From Bradyrhizobium lablabi (GTDB lineage: Bacteria; Pseudomonadota; Alphaproteobacteria; Rhizobiales; Xanthobacteraceae), in NCBI RefSeq assembly GCF_018131005.1, contig NZ_JAFCJK010000003.1, forward strand, positions 372,001-436,000: a stretch of DNA of 64,000 nt, in the 5' to 3' direction. Shown piece by piece: positions 25,224-34,650 of the stretch. Both the position numbers and the translations under genes were made by a program. How positions within the stretch are numbered: the stretch's first letter is position 1; each line of letters starts with the position of its first letter. The notes beneath the pieces were generated by a model. That model was given only the letters and a program-made list of their open reading frames with translations. It made no database searches and had not been told where the DNA came from.

Positions 25224-26810
25224 TCAATAGCCGAGCGCGCAGCCGTCCTTGCGCGGATCGGAGCCGCCGGTCAGCGTGCCCTTGTCCCAATCGATCCAGA
25301 TCGCCTGGCCGCCGCCGAGCGGCCCGACCACGCTGGTGGTCTTGTGGCCGATCTTCTTCAGGCCTTCGACGACGTCGGCCGGCACGCTGTCTTCGAGCTG
25401 GTAGACGCCCTCGTAGTGCAGGCCGCGCGGCATGTCGATCGCCTCCTGCACGTCGCAGCCATAGTCGAGCATGTTGGTCAGCACATGGGTCTGGCCGACC
25501 GGCTGGTACTGACCGCCCATCACGCCGAACGGCATCACGGCGCGGCCATTCTTCGTGACCAGCGCCGGGATGATCGTGTGCAGGGGACGCTTGCCCGGCG
25601 CGATGCAGTTGGGATGACCGGGCTGGATGCGGAAGCCGCCGGCGCGGTTCTGCAGCAGGATGCCAGTCTTGTCAGACACGATCGCCGAGCCGAAGGAATG
25701 CGCGATCGAATTGATGAAGGAGCAGATGTTGCGGTCCTTGTCGACCACGGTGATGTAGACGGTCGACGGATTCATCGGCGGCGCGACGTTTGGCAGGTCG
25801 AGCAGCCGGTCCATCCGGATGTTCTTGATATGCTCCTCGGCGAATTCCTTTGCGAGGATGCCGGCGACGTCGACATGGACGTGCCGGGGATCGCCGATAT
25901 ACTGCTCGCGCATCATGTAGGCGATGCGCGCGGCTTCTGCCTCGAGATGGAAGCGCTCGATGCTCAGCGGCTTGAACTTCGTGAGGTCGAAGCGCGACAG
26001 GATGTTCAGCATCACGAGCATGGTGATGCCCGGGCCGTTCGGCGGGCATTGCCAGACGTCGTAGCCCTTGTACGTCGTGCCGATCGGCGAGGTCGTCTCG
26101 GTCGAATGCGTCGCGAAGTCCTCGAGCGTGTGCAGGCCGCCGATCCCGCGCAGCGTCTCCACCATATCGGCGGCCACCTCGCCGCTGTAGAAGGCATCGC
26201 GGCCTTTTTGCGCGATCGCGCGCAGCGTCTTGCCGAGCTCGGGCTGGCGGATCACGTCGCCGGCGACCGCCGGCTTGCCGTGCGGCAGCAGATAGCGCTC
26301 GGTATTGGTGCCGTTCTTCAACTTCTCGAACTGGTTCTTCCAATCGAACGCAATGCGCGGAGCGACGACATAGCCCTGTTCGGCGGCCTTGATGGCAGGC
26401 TGCAGCAGCCGGTCGAAGCCGAACTTGCCGTGGTCCCTCAGGATCACGTCCCACGCATCGACCGCGCCGGGAATGCTGACGGCATGTGCTGACGTCAACG
26501 GCACCGCATGGATCTTGCGCTCGAGATACCAGTCCGCGGTCGCCGCCATCGGGGCACGGCCGGACCCGTTATAGGCTGTGATCTTGCCCTCTCCCCTGGG
26601 CTGGATCAGCGCAAAACAGTCGCCGCCGATGCCGGTCGATTGCGGCTCGATCACGCCGAGCAGCGCGCAGGCCGCGACTGCGGCGTCCGCCGCCGTGCCG
26701 CCCTCGCGCATCACCTCGATGGCCGCCAGCGCCGCCTCAGGATGCGACGTCGCCACCATCGCGTTCTGGGAATGGACCGTGGAACGGCCGGCGAAATGGA
26801 AATTCCTCAT
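25224..26810 (-). CDS. gamma-glutamyltransferase family protein without signal peptide
   Basis: 528-residue Ntn-hydrolase precursor of the gamma-glutamyltranspeptidase family. The large-subunit start is AMVATSHPEAALAAIEVMREGGTAADAAVA, with GVIEPQSTGIGGDCF. The autocleavage/catalytic Thr is in NPSTVYITVVDKD, at about residue 350. Small-subunit motifs are NSIAHSFGSAI, LLQNRAGGF and FGVMGGQYQPVGQ. There is no signal peptide, unlike classical periplasmic Ggt, so it may be one of the cytosolic family members (oxamate- or acylase-type). I chose the ATG at 26810 because the open extension to 26942 has no family sequence. Divergent from trhO. Confidence 0.88.
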   Translation of the reverse strand: MRNFHFAGRSTVHSQNAMVATSHPEAALAAIEVMREGGTAADAAVAACALLGVIEPQSTGIGGDCFALIQPRGEGKITAYNGSGRAPMAATADWYLERKIHAVPLTSAHAVSIPGAVDAWDVILRDHGKFGFDRLLQPAIKAAEQGYVVAPRIAFDWKNQFEKLKNGTNTERYLLPHGKPAVAGDVIRQPELGKTLRAIAQKGRDAFYSGEVAADMVETLRGIGGLHTLEDFATHSTETTSPIGTTYKGYDVWQCPPNGPGITMLVMLNILSRFDLTKFKPLSIERFHLEAEAARIAYMMREQYIGDPRHVHVDVAGILAKEFAEEHIKNIRMDRLLDLPNVAPPMNPSTVYITVVDKDRNICSFINSIAHSFGSAIVSDKTGILLQNRAGGFRIQPGHPNCIAPGKRPLHTIIPALVTKNGRAVMPFGVMGGQYQPVGQTHVLTNMLDYGCDVQEAIDMPRGLHYEGVYQLEDSVPADVVEGLKKIGHKTTSVVGPLGGGQAIWIDWDKGTLTGGSDPRKDGCALGY

Positions 26811-26989
26811 AGCGGACTGCTCGCTTGATCGTGGTTCTTGATCGTGGTTGCTGGGCTGGTCGGGTGGATGGCACGTACATGACACATTCATGCCCGGCTG
26901 AGCAATGCCTGGCATGCCAGAGGATTCATCCCGGTAACGCATGGCTTTGCCGGTTTCGCCGGCCCTGCCGGCCTGATAAACCCCCGGCC

Positions 26990-27742
26990 ATGTCGCTCAA
27001 GGTCGCTGCCTTCTACCAGTTCGCCGCACTGCCCGACTTTCACGTGCTGCGCGAGCCGCTGCGCGAACTCGGTGCCGCCCTTGGCCTCAGGGGCAGCGTC
27101 CTGCTCGCACATGAAGGCATCAACGGCACCATCGCCGGCGCCGCCAGGGGCATCGATATCTTCGTCGCCGAACTGCAGCGCGGCCCCCTGTTCGGCGGCC
27201 GGCTCGATAATCTCGAACTGAAATTCTCGGAAACCCTCGCGATGCCGTTCCAGCGGCTGAAGGTGCGGCTCAAAAAGGAGATCGTGACGCTCGGCGACGC
27301 CACTGTCGATCCGGCGCGGCACGTCGGCACTTACGTCGATGCCGCCGACTGGAACGCGTTGATCTCATCTCCCGACACGCTCGTGCTCGACACCCGGAAC
27401 GCCTTCGAGGTAGCGATGGGCACCTTCGAGGGCGCCGTCGATCCAAAGATCGCGAGCTTTGGACAGTTCAGGGAATTTGCCGCGCGCCACCTCAATCCCG
27501 CACGACATCGGAAGATCGCAATGTTCTGCACCGGGGGCATCCGCTGCGAGAAGGCGAGTTCCTATCTGCTCGCCCACGACTTTGCCGAGGTCTATCACCT
27601 GAAGGGCGGCATCCTGAAATACCTCGAGCAGGTGCCGGAACAAGACAGCCGATGGCGTGGCGAATGCTTTGTGTTCGATGAGCGCGTCGCGCTCGGCCAT
27701 GGCCTGCGCCAACGTGCGCGCGGGGGCGCCGCCTATGAATGA
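26990..27742 (+). CDS. trhO: tRNA uridine(34) hydroxylase (TrhO, rhodanese domain)
   Basis: 250-residue YceA/TrhO-type protein that makes 5-hydroxyuridine at position 34 of tRNAs using O2. It has an N-terminal ferredoxin-like domain (FYQFAALPDFHVLREPL, LLAHEGINGTIAG), the linker KVRLKKEIVTLG, then a rhodanese domain with VLDTRNAFEVAMGTF and the active loop FCTGGIRCEKAS. Cys180 and Cys186 lie in that loop. The open frame begins at 26825, but the family starts at the ATG 26990. Its stop overlaps the slyX start by 8 bases, so the two are cotranslated. Confidence 0.93.
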   Translation: MSLKVAAFYQFAALPDFHVLREPLRELGAALGLRGSVLLAHEGINGTIAGAARGIDIFVAELQRGPLFGGRLDNLELKFSETLAMPFQRLKVRLKKEIVTLGDATVDPARHVGTYVDAADWNALISSPDTLVLDTRNAFEVAMGTFEGAVDPKIASFGQFREFAARHLNPARHRKIAMFCTGGIRCEKASSYLLAHDFAEVYHLKGGILKYLEQVPEQDSRWRGECFVFDERVALGHGLRQRARGGAAYE

Positions 27743-27950
27743 CGCCGCGAAACTTGGCGAACGCATCGATGCGCTCGAGGTCCGCCTGACCTATCAGGAC
27801 GAAACCATCGAGACGCTGAACCAGACTATCATGGCACAGTGGAAGCAGATCGACGCGATGGCGCGCCAGATCGCGGAACTGCGCGACCGGCTGCAGGAAG
27901 CCGAGCGTCATGCGCCGGGCCCAGCCAACGAGCGCCCGCCGCATTATTGA
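27735..27950 (+). CDS. slyX: SlyX family protein
   Basis: 71-residue coiled-coil protein. LGERIDALEVRLTYQDETIE followed by LNQTIMAQWKQIDAMARQI is the SlyX signature; the C-terminus ends in PPHY as in many family members. Function unknown. Its ATG lies inside the last codons of trhO, giving translational coupling; a longer open frame from 27657 only reads trhO in another frame. Confidence 0.9.
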   Translation: MNDAAKLGERIDALEVRLTYQDETIETLNQTIMAQWKQIDAMARQIAELRDRLQEAERHAPGPANERPPHY

Positions 27951-27996
27951 GGCGTGCATCGGCGGCGCGCGCCGCCGGCTGTCCGTACGCCTGGCA

Positions 27997-28131
27997 TCAT
28001 GTGTGGAACTTCAACCACAATGTCACGGCAATGATCGCAAGCACAATCATGCATCCGACCACGGGCGTGACCAGTTTCGAGCCGCCGCTGCGCGGCGAGA
28101 CATTGCCTGAATGATCGAACCCGGTTCGCAT
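27997..28131 (-). CDS. small single-span membrane protein (44 residues)
   Basis: A 45-codon frame starting five bases after the stop of the gene at 28137-28358 (TAGTGACGATG). The peptide begins MRTGFDHSGNVSPRSGG, then KLVTPVVGCMIVLAIIAVTL, a clear transmembrane helix, and ends WLKFHT. The coupled position, a soluble Ser/Gly-rich N-terminus and a well-formed helix argue for a real gene. There is no independent ribosome binding site, consistent with translational coupling. No function is recognised. Confidence 0.6.
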   Translation of the reverse strand: MRTGFDHSGNVSPRSGGSKLVTPVVGCMIVLAIIAVTLWLKFHT

Positions 28132-28136
28132 CGTCA

Positions 28137-28442
<306 letters not shown>

Positions 28443-28482
28443 TCAGATGCCCCCGATATCCGCTGTGGTCAGGAACCTTTGC

Positions 28483-29529
28483 GTGCCCCAGGATTCCGCA
28501 ACGAAGCCGTTCATTGAAGTGCTGGCCGGGCGCCGGCAGAGCACTCCGCCGATCTGGATGATGCGACAGGCCGGCCGCTATCTGCCGGAATATCGCGAAC
28601 TGCGCGCAAAGGCCGGCAGCTTCCTCGACCTCTGCTTCACGCCGGACTACGCAGCCGAAGTCACGCTGCAGCCGATCCGCCGCTTTGCCTTCGATGCGGC
28701 GATTATCTTCTCCGATATCCTCGTCATTCCCTACGCGCTCGGTCGCTCTGTTCGCTTCGAGGCCGGCGAAGGTCCAAGGCTAGATCCGCTGGCTACGCCT
28801 GATGAGATCGCAACGCTTGCCGCGCGCGCCGATTCCGGCAAGCTCGAGCCGGTGTACGAGGCACTGCGGCGGGTGCGGCGCGAGCTTAGCCCGCACGTCG
28901 CGCTGATCGGATTCTGCGGCGCGCCGTGGACGGTCGCGACCTACATGGTGGCGGGCCAGGGCACGCCGGATCAGGCGCCAGCGCGGATGCTTGCCTATCG
29001 GCATCCGGAGGCGTTCGCAAAGATCATCGATGTGCTGGTCGAGAGCTCGATTGCGTATCTCGTCGGCCAGCTCAAGGCGGGAGCCGATTGCCTGCAGATA
29101 TTCGACACCTGGGCCGGCGTGCTGCCACCGCGCGAATTCGCGCGCTGGTCGATCGAACCGGCCAGACGCATCGTCGCCGGCGTGCGCAAACAGGTGCCGG
29201 ATGCCAGGATCATCGGTTTTCCCCGCGGCGCCGGCGGCTTGCTGCCGGCCTATGTGGAGCGGACCGGCGTCGATGCCGTCAGCATCGACTGGACGGCCGA
29301 ACCGTCGATGATTCGCGAGCGCGTGCAGACACGCGTCGCCGTTCAGGGCAATCTCGATCCGCTCGCTCTGATCGCCGGCGGCGCCGCGCTCGACCGCTCG
29401 GTCGACGATGTACTTGAGAATTACGGCGAGGGCCGGCTGATCTTCAATCTCGGCCACGGCATCCAGCCGGAAACCCCGATCGCCCATGTCGAGCAGATGG
29501 TGGCGCGCGTGCGGGCGCATCGGGGGTGA
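28483..29529 (+). CDS. hemE: uroporphyrinogen decarboxylase
   Basis: Converts uroporphyrinogen III to coproporphyrinogen III in haem synthesis; 348 residues, the normal length. Seen: [20 protein letters not shown] (substrate-binding Arg residues), [13 protein letters not shown] with the catalytic Asp, [23 protein letters not shown], and QGNLDP, LGHGI near the C-terminus. The frame is open from 28324. I chose the GTG at 28483 because AGGA lies exactly 8 bases upstream and the N-terminus then matches the family; ATG 28447 is the alternative. No other haem gene is adjacent in this window. Confidence 0.93.
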   Translation: MPQDSATKPFIEVLAGRRQSTPPIWMMRQAGRYLPEYRELRAKAGSFLDLCFTPDYAAEVTLQPIRRFAFDAAIIFSDILVIPYALGRSVRFEAGEGPRLDPLATPDEIATLAARADSGKLEPVYEALRRVRRELSPHVALIGFCGAPWTVATYMVAGQGTPDQAPARMLAYRHPEAFAKIIDVLVESSIAYLVGQLKAGADCLQIFDTWAGVLPPREFARWSIEPARRIVAGVRKQVPDARIIGFPRGAGGLLPAYVERTGVDAVSIDWTAEPSMIRERVQTRVAVQGNLDPLALIAGGAALDRSVDDVLENYGEGRLIFNLGHGIQPETPIAHVEQMVARVRAHRG

Positions 29530-29538
29530 GGTCTCCAC

Positions 29539-29565
29539 TCCCCCGTTTCTTGTTCAGACGGGGGA
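29539..29565. terminator. candidate hairpin after hemE
   Basis: Stem TCCCCCGT (29539-29546), 11-base loop, ACGGGGGA (29558-29565), 10 bases after the hemE stop and between convergent genes. No T-run follows, so termination strength is doubtful. A second short stem, CCCGC-AA-GCGGG, lies near 29634-29645. Confidence 0.4.
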
Positions 29566-29653
29566 CATGGTGGACGGGTGTTCGGAGAGATCGTGGAGAT
29601 GACCCCTCACCCCCGGCTTCACGTCGGCCTCTCCCGCAAGCGGGCCGCGACAA

Positions 29654-31267
29654 TCACCGCGCATCCTCCAGGATCATGTCCGACGCCTTCTCGGCGATCA
29701 TGATGGTTGGTGCGTTGGTGTTGCCCGACATCAGATCCGGCATGATCGATGCATCGACAACCCGCAGTCCCTCGATGCCGCGAACCTTGAGCCGCTGGTC
29801 GACCACGGCAAGCGGATCGTTACCCATGCGGCAGGTCGAAGTCGGGTGATAGACCGTGCTGCCGGTGTTGCGGCAGAAGTCCAGCAGGTCTTCGTCGCTG
29901 ACCGTCTTGGGCCCCGGATAGACTTCCTCTGCGCAGTAGGCATTCAGCGCCGGCGCGGCGAGGATCTTGCGCAGAATGCGGATGCCGTCGATGAAAGCAC
30001 GGCGATCGGTCTCGGTCGCGAGATAGTTGATCCGGATCTCGGGCGGCGCGCTTGGGTCCGCGCTCTTGATCTTCAGCGTACCGCGGCTTTCCGGCCGCAG
30101 CTGGCAGACCGACGCGGTGAAGCCCGAGAACGGATGCAGGTTCTCGCCCATCTTGTCTGTAGAGAACGGGATGAAGTGGATTTGAATATCCGGCGAAGCC
30201 AGTCGCGGATTGGTCTTGAAGAACGCGCCTGAGGTGCCGGCTGCGATAGTCAGTGGCCCGCGGCGGAACGCGGCGTAGTGCACGCCGGCCCAGATCCGCC
30301 GCAGCGGATGATTGACGACATCATTCAGCGTTACCCGCTGGAGGCATCGCGTCACCACCCGGACCTGAAGATGATCCTGCAGGTCGTTGCCGACGCCGGG
30401 CGCGTCGAGCACGACGTTAATGCCGTGCTGTTTCAACAGCCCGGCGGGACCGACGCCGGAGAGCTGCAGCAATTGCGGCGAGTTGTACGCGCCGCTCGAA
30501 ACCAGAATTTCCTTGCGCGCTTTCGCCGTGCGGACGCGTCCTTCCTGCTTGTACTCGACCGCGCTCGCCCGCCGCCCCTCGAACAGGATGCGCTGCGCCA
30601 CCGCCGAGGTCTCGACGCGCAGACTGCTGCGCGCTATTGCCGGCCGCAGATAGGATTGCGCCGTGCTGGCGCGGCGGCCGCGCCGCGTCGTAGTCTGGAA
30701 GAAGCCCGCGCCTTCCTGCGTTGCGCCGTTGAAATCGCGGTTGGTAGGGATACCGGCCTCAGCCGCGGCGGCGACAAAGGCCTCCGAAAGCGGATCGTGA
30801 TGCCGCCAGTCTGAGACCGGCAGCGGGCCGCCGCTGCCATGATACTCGTCGGCGCCGCGCTGCTGGTCCTCGGCCTTCTTGAAATAGGGCAGCACGTCGT
30901 CATAGCCCCAACCGGCATTGCCGCGCTGGCGCCAGCGATCGTAATCCTCATGCTGGCCGCGCACATAGAGCAGGCCGTTGATCGAGCTGGAGCCTCCGAG
31001 CACCTTGCCGCGCGGCTGGAACACCTGGCGACCGTTCAGACCGGGCTCGGGCTCGGTCTGGTACATCCAGTTGACGGATTTTTCCTTGAACAGCTTGCCA
31101 TAGCCGAGCGGGACATGAATCCAGATGTTGCTGTCCTTGGGCCCGGCCTCGAGCAGCAGAACCGAATGATTTCCGTCGGCGCTCAACCGATTGGCGAGCA
31201 CGCAGCCAGCCGAGCCGGCACCGACGACGACATAATCATATTTCGCAACGTCGTTGTTGTTGTTCAC
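29654..31267 (-). CDS. GMC family oxidoreductase (choline/alcohol dehydrogenase type)
   Basis: 537-residue FAD-dependent glucose-methanol-choline oxidoreductase. Seen: the FAD motif YDYVVVGAGSAGCVLANRLS, GMC signature 1 at GKVLGGSSSINGLLYVRG, signature 2 near SSGAYNSPQLLQLSGVGP, and the catalytic His in STVYHPTSTCRMG, with NTNAPTIMIAEKASD at the end. Oxidises an unidentified alcohol; choline, polyethylene-glycol and other alcohol substrates occur in the family. I chose the GTG at 31267 with GGGGGGA upstream, as the open frame to 31459 has no family sequence. Divergent from the GGDEF-EAL gene. Confidence 0.9.
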   Translation of the reverse strand: MNNNNDVAKYDYVVVGAGSAGCVLANRLSADGNHSVLLLEAGPKDSNIWIHVPLGYGKLFKEKSVNWMYQTEPEPGLNGRQVFQPRGKVLGGSSSINGLLYVRGQHEDYDRWRQRGNAGWGYDDVLPYFKKAEDQQRGADEYHGSGGPLPVSDWRHHDPLSEAFVAAAAEAGIPTNRDFNGATQEGAGFFQTTTRRGRRASTAQSYLRPAIARSSLRVETSAVAQRILFEGRRASAVEYKQEGRVRTAKARKEILVSSGAYNSPQLLQLSGVGPAGLLKQHGINVVLDAPGVGNDLQDHLQVRVVTRCLQRVTLNDVVNHPLRRIWAGVHYAAFRRGPLTIAAGTSGAFFKTNPRLASPDIQIHFIPFSTDKMGENLHPFSGFTASVCQLRPESRGTLKIKSADPSAPPEIRINYLATETDRRAFIDGIRILRKILAAPALNAYCAEEVYPGPKTVSDEDLLDFCRNTGSTVYHPTSTCRMGNDPLAVVDQRLKVRGIEGLRVVDASIMPDLMSGNTNAPTIMIAEKASDMILEDAR

Positions 31268-31560
31268 TGATTCCCCCCGAGGCGGTCTTTTCCTGCGGTG
31301 GTACAGACAAAGCATCGCCTTGAAAAGGCTGGCGCCCTGCGCTGACGTTCTGGAGCCTTTGCTTGAGGGGCATATTGAGCGGCCGCCGCGCACCCGGCCA
31401 ACGCACGGCCTTTGTATCGATTTGTTAGCGATGCCGCCCGGTGGAACCACCACCGCCACGCAAGCACCGCGCGAGGCCGGAATAATTCATAGATTGTCAA
31501 AGGTTTGCAGTGAATTTGCGCGTCAAGGCCAACGGCTGGGCCAACCGTCCAGGGTCCGGA

Positions 31561-33522
31561 ATGCGAATGTTCTTGAGTACCTACTTCAAGCAGCTCTTTG
31601 CTGGCGATCTCGCAGCGTTCGGCGGACCGCAGACGGATGAATCCCTCGCAGGCCATATCCGTGCCGAACAGATCTGCCTGGTGCTCGGCTATTCCACGGG
31701 CATCATGCTGGCCAATGCCTGCAACGCGGTCGTACTCGCTGTCGCGCTCTGGCATTCGCCCAACTGGATCTACGCTCTGGTCTGGGCCGCCGCAGTTGCC
31801 ACGGGAGCGCTCGCTTTCGGCCTGCACGCCCACTCCGCGCGGCGGATCACAAAGCCACAGTTCGTGTCGCGCAAGACCATGTACCGCCTGGTGCGCAATG
31901 CGTTCGTGCTTGGAACCGCCTGGGGAATCGTCCCGGTGGCGTTCTTCACGAATGCATCGAGCGGCGCGCAATTGGTGATCACCTGTCTTTGCGCGGGAAT
32001 GCTTGCCGGCGGCGCATTCGCTTTCGCCACGATACCGGTGGCTGCCATCGCGTTCACCATGCCGATCTTCCTTGGCACGGCGATTTGCCTCGGCCGTAAC
32101 GGCGATTTCGTTTATCTGCTGGTCGCGGTGCTGGTCGTTGTCTATGGCGCAGTGCTGTTGCGCGCGGTCTTCGTCAACGCCTTCGAATTCACGCGACGCA
32201 TCATCGCGCAATTCCACGCCGAGCAGTCGGTCCGGCAGGATCCGCTGACACATCTGCCCAACCGCTTCGCTTTCAATGAAACCCTCGCCGATGCCTTGAG
32301 GCGGCTTGCGCATTCCGGCGAGGAATTCGCGGTGCTATTGCTCGACCTCGATCGTTTCAAGGAGATCAACGACAAGTTCGGCCACCCGGCCGGCGACGAA
32401 TTCCTGGTTCAGGTCGCAGCGCGGTTGCAACGTTGCACGCGCGCGGCCGAGCATGTCGCCCGCATCGGCGGCGACGAATTCGCGCTGATCATGGCCAACC
32501 TGACCAGGGCGGAAGACGCATTGGAAGTCGCCGAGAAGTTTGTCGCAGCCTTTGCCGAACCTTTCCTGATCGAGGGATGCGAAGTCGTCGGTGCGATGAG
32601 CGTCGGGATCGTATTGGCGCCGCGGGACGGCAACACCTCCCCCGATCTGCTCAAGCATGTGGACATCGCCCTCTATCGCGCCAAGAAGGCAGGCCCGGGC
32701 ACCATCTGCTTCTTCGAAGCCACCGATGACCGGTCGGCACGCGACCGCAAGGCGCTCCAGCGCGATCTGGAGCTCGCAATCGAGCGGGACGAGCTGTTTC
32801 TCGTGTACCAGCCATTTCTCGACGTCCGTCACAACCGGATTACCGGCTTCGAGGCGCTGCTGCGCTGGCAGCATCCCGTGCGCGGATTGGTTCCGCCAAG
32901 CGTCTTCATTCCGATCGCCGAGGAGACCGGACTGATCCACCAAATCGGCGAGTGGGTAATCCGCCGCGCCTGCGCGACATTATCGACTTGGCCGGCCAAT
33001 GTCAGAATGGCCGTGAACTTCTCCGCGGCCCAATTCCACAATAGTGGTATCCTGCAGACGGTGGTGCAGGCGCTCGGCGATTCCGGCGTTTCGCCCCGGC
33101 GGCTCGAGATCGAGATCACCGAGTCGATGCTGATCTCGAAATACGGCTCGGCCTCATCGATCCTGAATGCGCTGTTGCAGCTCGGCGTGACGGTTGCGCT
33201 CGATGACTTTGGCACCGGCTTCTCCTCGCTGACCTATCTGCGCAAGCTGCCGTTCAGCCGGATCAAGATCGATCAGTCCTTCATCCGGGACATGCTGACC
33301 CAGCCGGATTGCGCCGCGATCGTGAAGTCCGTCATCGGCCTTGCACAGGATTTGCGTATCGGCGTGGTGGCCGAGGGCGTCGAAACGACGGACCAGCTCG
33401 AGTACCTCCGTCAGACCAATTGCGATGAAGTCCAGGGCTATCTGATCGGCCGGCCGATCTCGGCCGACCAGATCGCAGCCCTGCTTGATCCGCGAAAGCA
33501 GCGTTCAACACACGCCGCCTAG
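31561..33522 (+). CDS. membrane-bound GGDEF-EAL protein (c-di-GMP turnover)
   Basis: 653-residue protein with about six transmembrane helices (residues 40-215), then a GGDEF and an EAL domain. The cyclase loop is intact, RIGGDEFAL (GGDEF at 303-307). The phosphodiesterase set is also intact: EALLRW (EAL at 431-433), NFSAAQF, EITESM, DDFGTGFSSLTYL, KIDQSF, EGVET and QGY. The inhibitory RxxD site before GGDEF reads RAAE, so product inhibition may be lost. It could be bifunctional or a phosphodiesterase with a regulatory GGDEF. The frame opens with a GTG at 31510; I prefer the ATG at 31561. It ends at a repeat-type hairpin. Confidence 0.9.
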   Translation: MRMFLSTYFKQLFAGDLAAFGGPQTDESLAGHIRAEQICLVLGYSTGIMLANACNAVVLAVALWHSPNWIYALVWAAAVATGALAFGLHAHSARRITKPQFVSRKTMYRLVRNAFVLGTAWGIVPVAFFTNASSGAQLVITCLCAGMLAGGAFAFATIPVAAIAFTMPIFLGTAICLGRNGDFVYLLVAVLVVVYGAVLLRAVFVNAFEFTRRIIAQFHAEQSVRQDPLTHLPNRFAFNETLADALRRLAHSGEEFAVLLLDLDRFKEINDKFGHPAGDEFLVQVAARLQRCTRAAEHVARIGGDEFALIMANLTRAEDALEVAEKFVAAFAEPFLIEGCEVVGAMSVGIVLAPRDGNTSPDLLKHVDIALYRAKKAGPGTICFFEATDDRSARDRKALQRDLELAIERDELFLVYQPFLDVRHNRITGFEALLRWQHPVRGLVPPSVFIPIAEETGLIHQIGEWVIRRACATLSTWPANVRMAVNFSAAQFHNSGILQTVVQALGDSGVSPRRLEIEITESMLISKYGSASSILNALLQLGVTVALDDFGTGFSSLTYLRKLPFSRIKIDQSFIRDMLTQPDCAAIVKSVIGLAQDLRIGVVAEGVETTDQLEYLRQTNCDEVQGYLIGRPISADQIAALLDPRKQRSTHAA

Positions 33523-33625
33523 AGCCCTTTCGTTCCGATGGAATCGGAACGGGGCTCTAGATTCTTGTTTTGACGCGTTTTCTTTACGCGAACCGGTATC
33601 CACTTCGCTCGAAAACGCTCTAGAT
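33521..33625. repeat. Bradyrhizobium-type intergenic repeat with terminator-like hairpin
   Basis: First hairpin: AGAGCCC (33521-33527) and CGTTCCGAT (33531-33539), loop GGA, then ATCGGAACG and GGGCTCT (33543-33558), followed by AGATTCTTGTTTT. It overlaps the GGDEF-EAL stop codon and could terminate it. A second stem pairs GCGTTTTC with GAAAACGC further on. I recognise this block as a recurrent intergenic element of Bradyrhizobium and relatives (memory only). Confidence 0.7.
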
Positions 33626-33633
33626 GTGGAGCC

Positions 33634-34650
33634 TCAGGAATTCGATGCAGATCGCGTCTGCGCCGATTGCGTGTCCTTGATGCTGACCACAACGGCGATG
33701 CGCTTGATCAGGCCGTTCCGGTAGGCCTGCAGGAACCTGTCGTAGTTCTTGACCGAGATGCAGCCGTTGGAATCGCCATTCGGCCCGAGCATGTAGCTGT
33801 GGACGAGCAGGCCCACCCGTCCGAACGTGTCGCTGCCATCGACCGGGGTCATGCGCAGGGCCGGCACGCCATGGAACAGCTTTTCGCGCGGCTTCATCTC
33901 ATAGATGCCGGGCGGCGTCGCGCCCGCGTTACGGGTCTTCACATACGCCGGGTCGTCCAGCAGGTTGCCAAGACCAGAATGCGCCTCGAACTTGGTTCCG
34001 TCGGGCATGTATACGACGCGAGCGGAGATGTCGTAGACCGCCGTGCTGCCGTCGTAGCCGAGCGCATTGAGATTGGGGCTCGGACCGGAGAGCAGCCCGT
34101 CGTTCGGATCGGCCGACGCCAGAGTCAACTTCGCCGGCATCAGGTCAGCGATCTTCTGCAGGAATGTCCGGTTGTCGGCCCGCTGCACCGGCGTTGGCGG
34201 CGGTGGCGGCTGGTCATTCCTGGCAAGCAGGCTTGCCTCGGCCGGGCGGGACCTCGGCATCGGGATGCCGGCCACGGCGGCCGGCGGCGCGGCCGGCGGA
34301 CTCGGCAGATCAGTCTGGGTGTCGCGCAGCTGGCCGGCCAGCAAGTCTTCGATCTGATTGAACTCGGATCGGAATTCGCCGCGGTCCGAACGGATGCCGC
34401 GTCGGGATGGATAATAGAGTGAGGCCGAGCTGAGCGTAGAGCGGGAGCCGAAACGATCGTCAAAAGTCAGCGCGGCGGTGGTGTTTGCAAGGGCTGGTCC
34501 ATGCAGCCAAGCGGTAGGATCTACGTCGGCCATCCACGCCGCAACGGCAGACGACAGGGCAAGCGCACCGACGACGAACGCCGTGCCACCCACCAAGGAC
34601 ATGCCGCGGCTAGACCGGTGCCCGGCAGCTTTTGTCGCCTTCTGACCCAT
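33634..34650 (-). CDS. DUF2778 (Tlde1-like) envelope protein
   Basis: 338-residue protein. An N-terminal membrane anchor or signal (GGTAFVVGALALSSAVAAWM) is followed by a Pro-rich linker (PPAAPPAAVAGIP, PPPPPTPVQR) and a C-terminal DUF2778 domain. That domain carries AHSGLGN, PPGIYEM, LLVHSYMLGPNGDSNGCIS, with a His and a Cys placed as in L,D-transpeptidase-like enzymes. Tlde1 effectors of this fold cleave or exchange peptidoglycan peptides. With a signal/anchor, a housekeeping cell-wall role is more likely than a secreted toxin. No immunity-like gene is adjacent. GGGGAT precedes the ATG. Confidence 0.82.
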   Translation of the reverse strand: MGQKATKAAGHRSSRGMSLVGGTAFVVGALALSSAVAAWMADVDPTAWLHGPALANTTAALTFDDRFGSRSTLSSASLYYPSRRGIRSDRGEFRSEFNQIEDLLAGQLRDTQTDLPSPPAAPPAAVAGIPMPRSRPAEASLLARNDQPPPPPTPVQRADNRTFLQKIADLMPAKLTLASADPNDGLLSGPSPNLNALGYDGSTAVYDISARVVYMPDGTKFEAHSGLGNLLDDPAYVKTRNAGATPPGIYEMKPREKLFHGVPALRMTPVDGSDTFGRVGLLVHSYMLGPNGDSNGCISVKNYDRFLQAYRNGLIKRIAVVVSIKDTQSAQTRSASNS

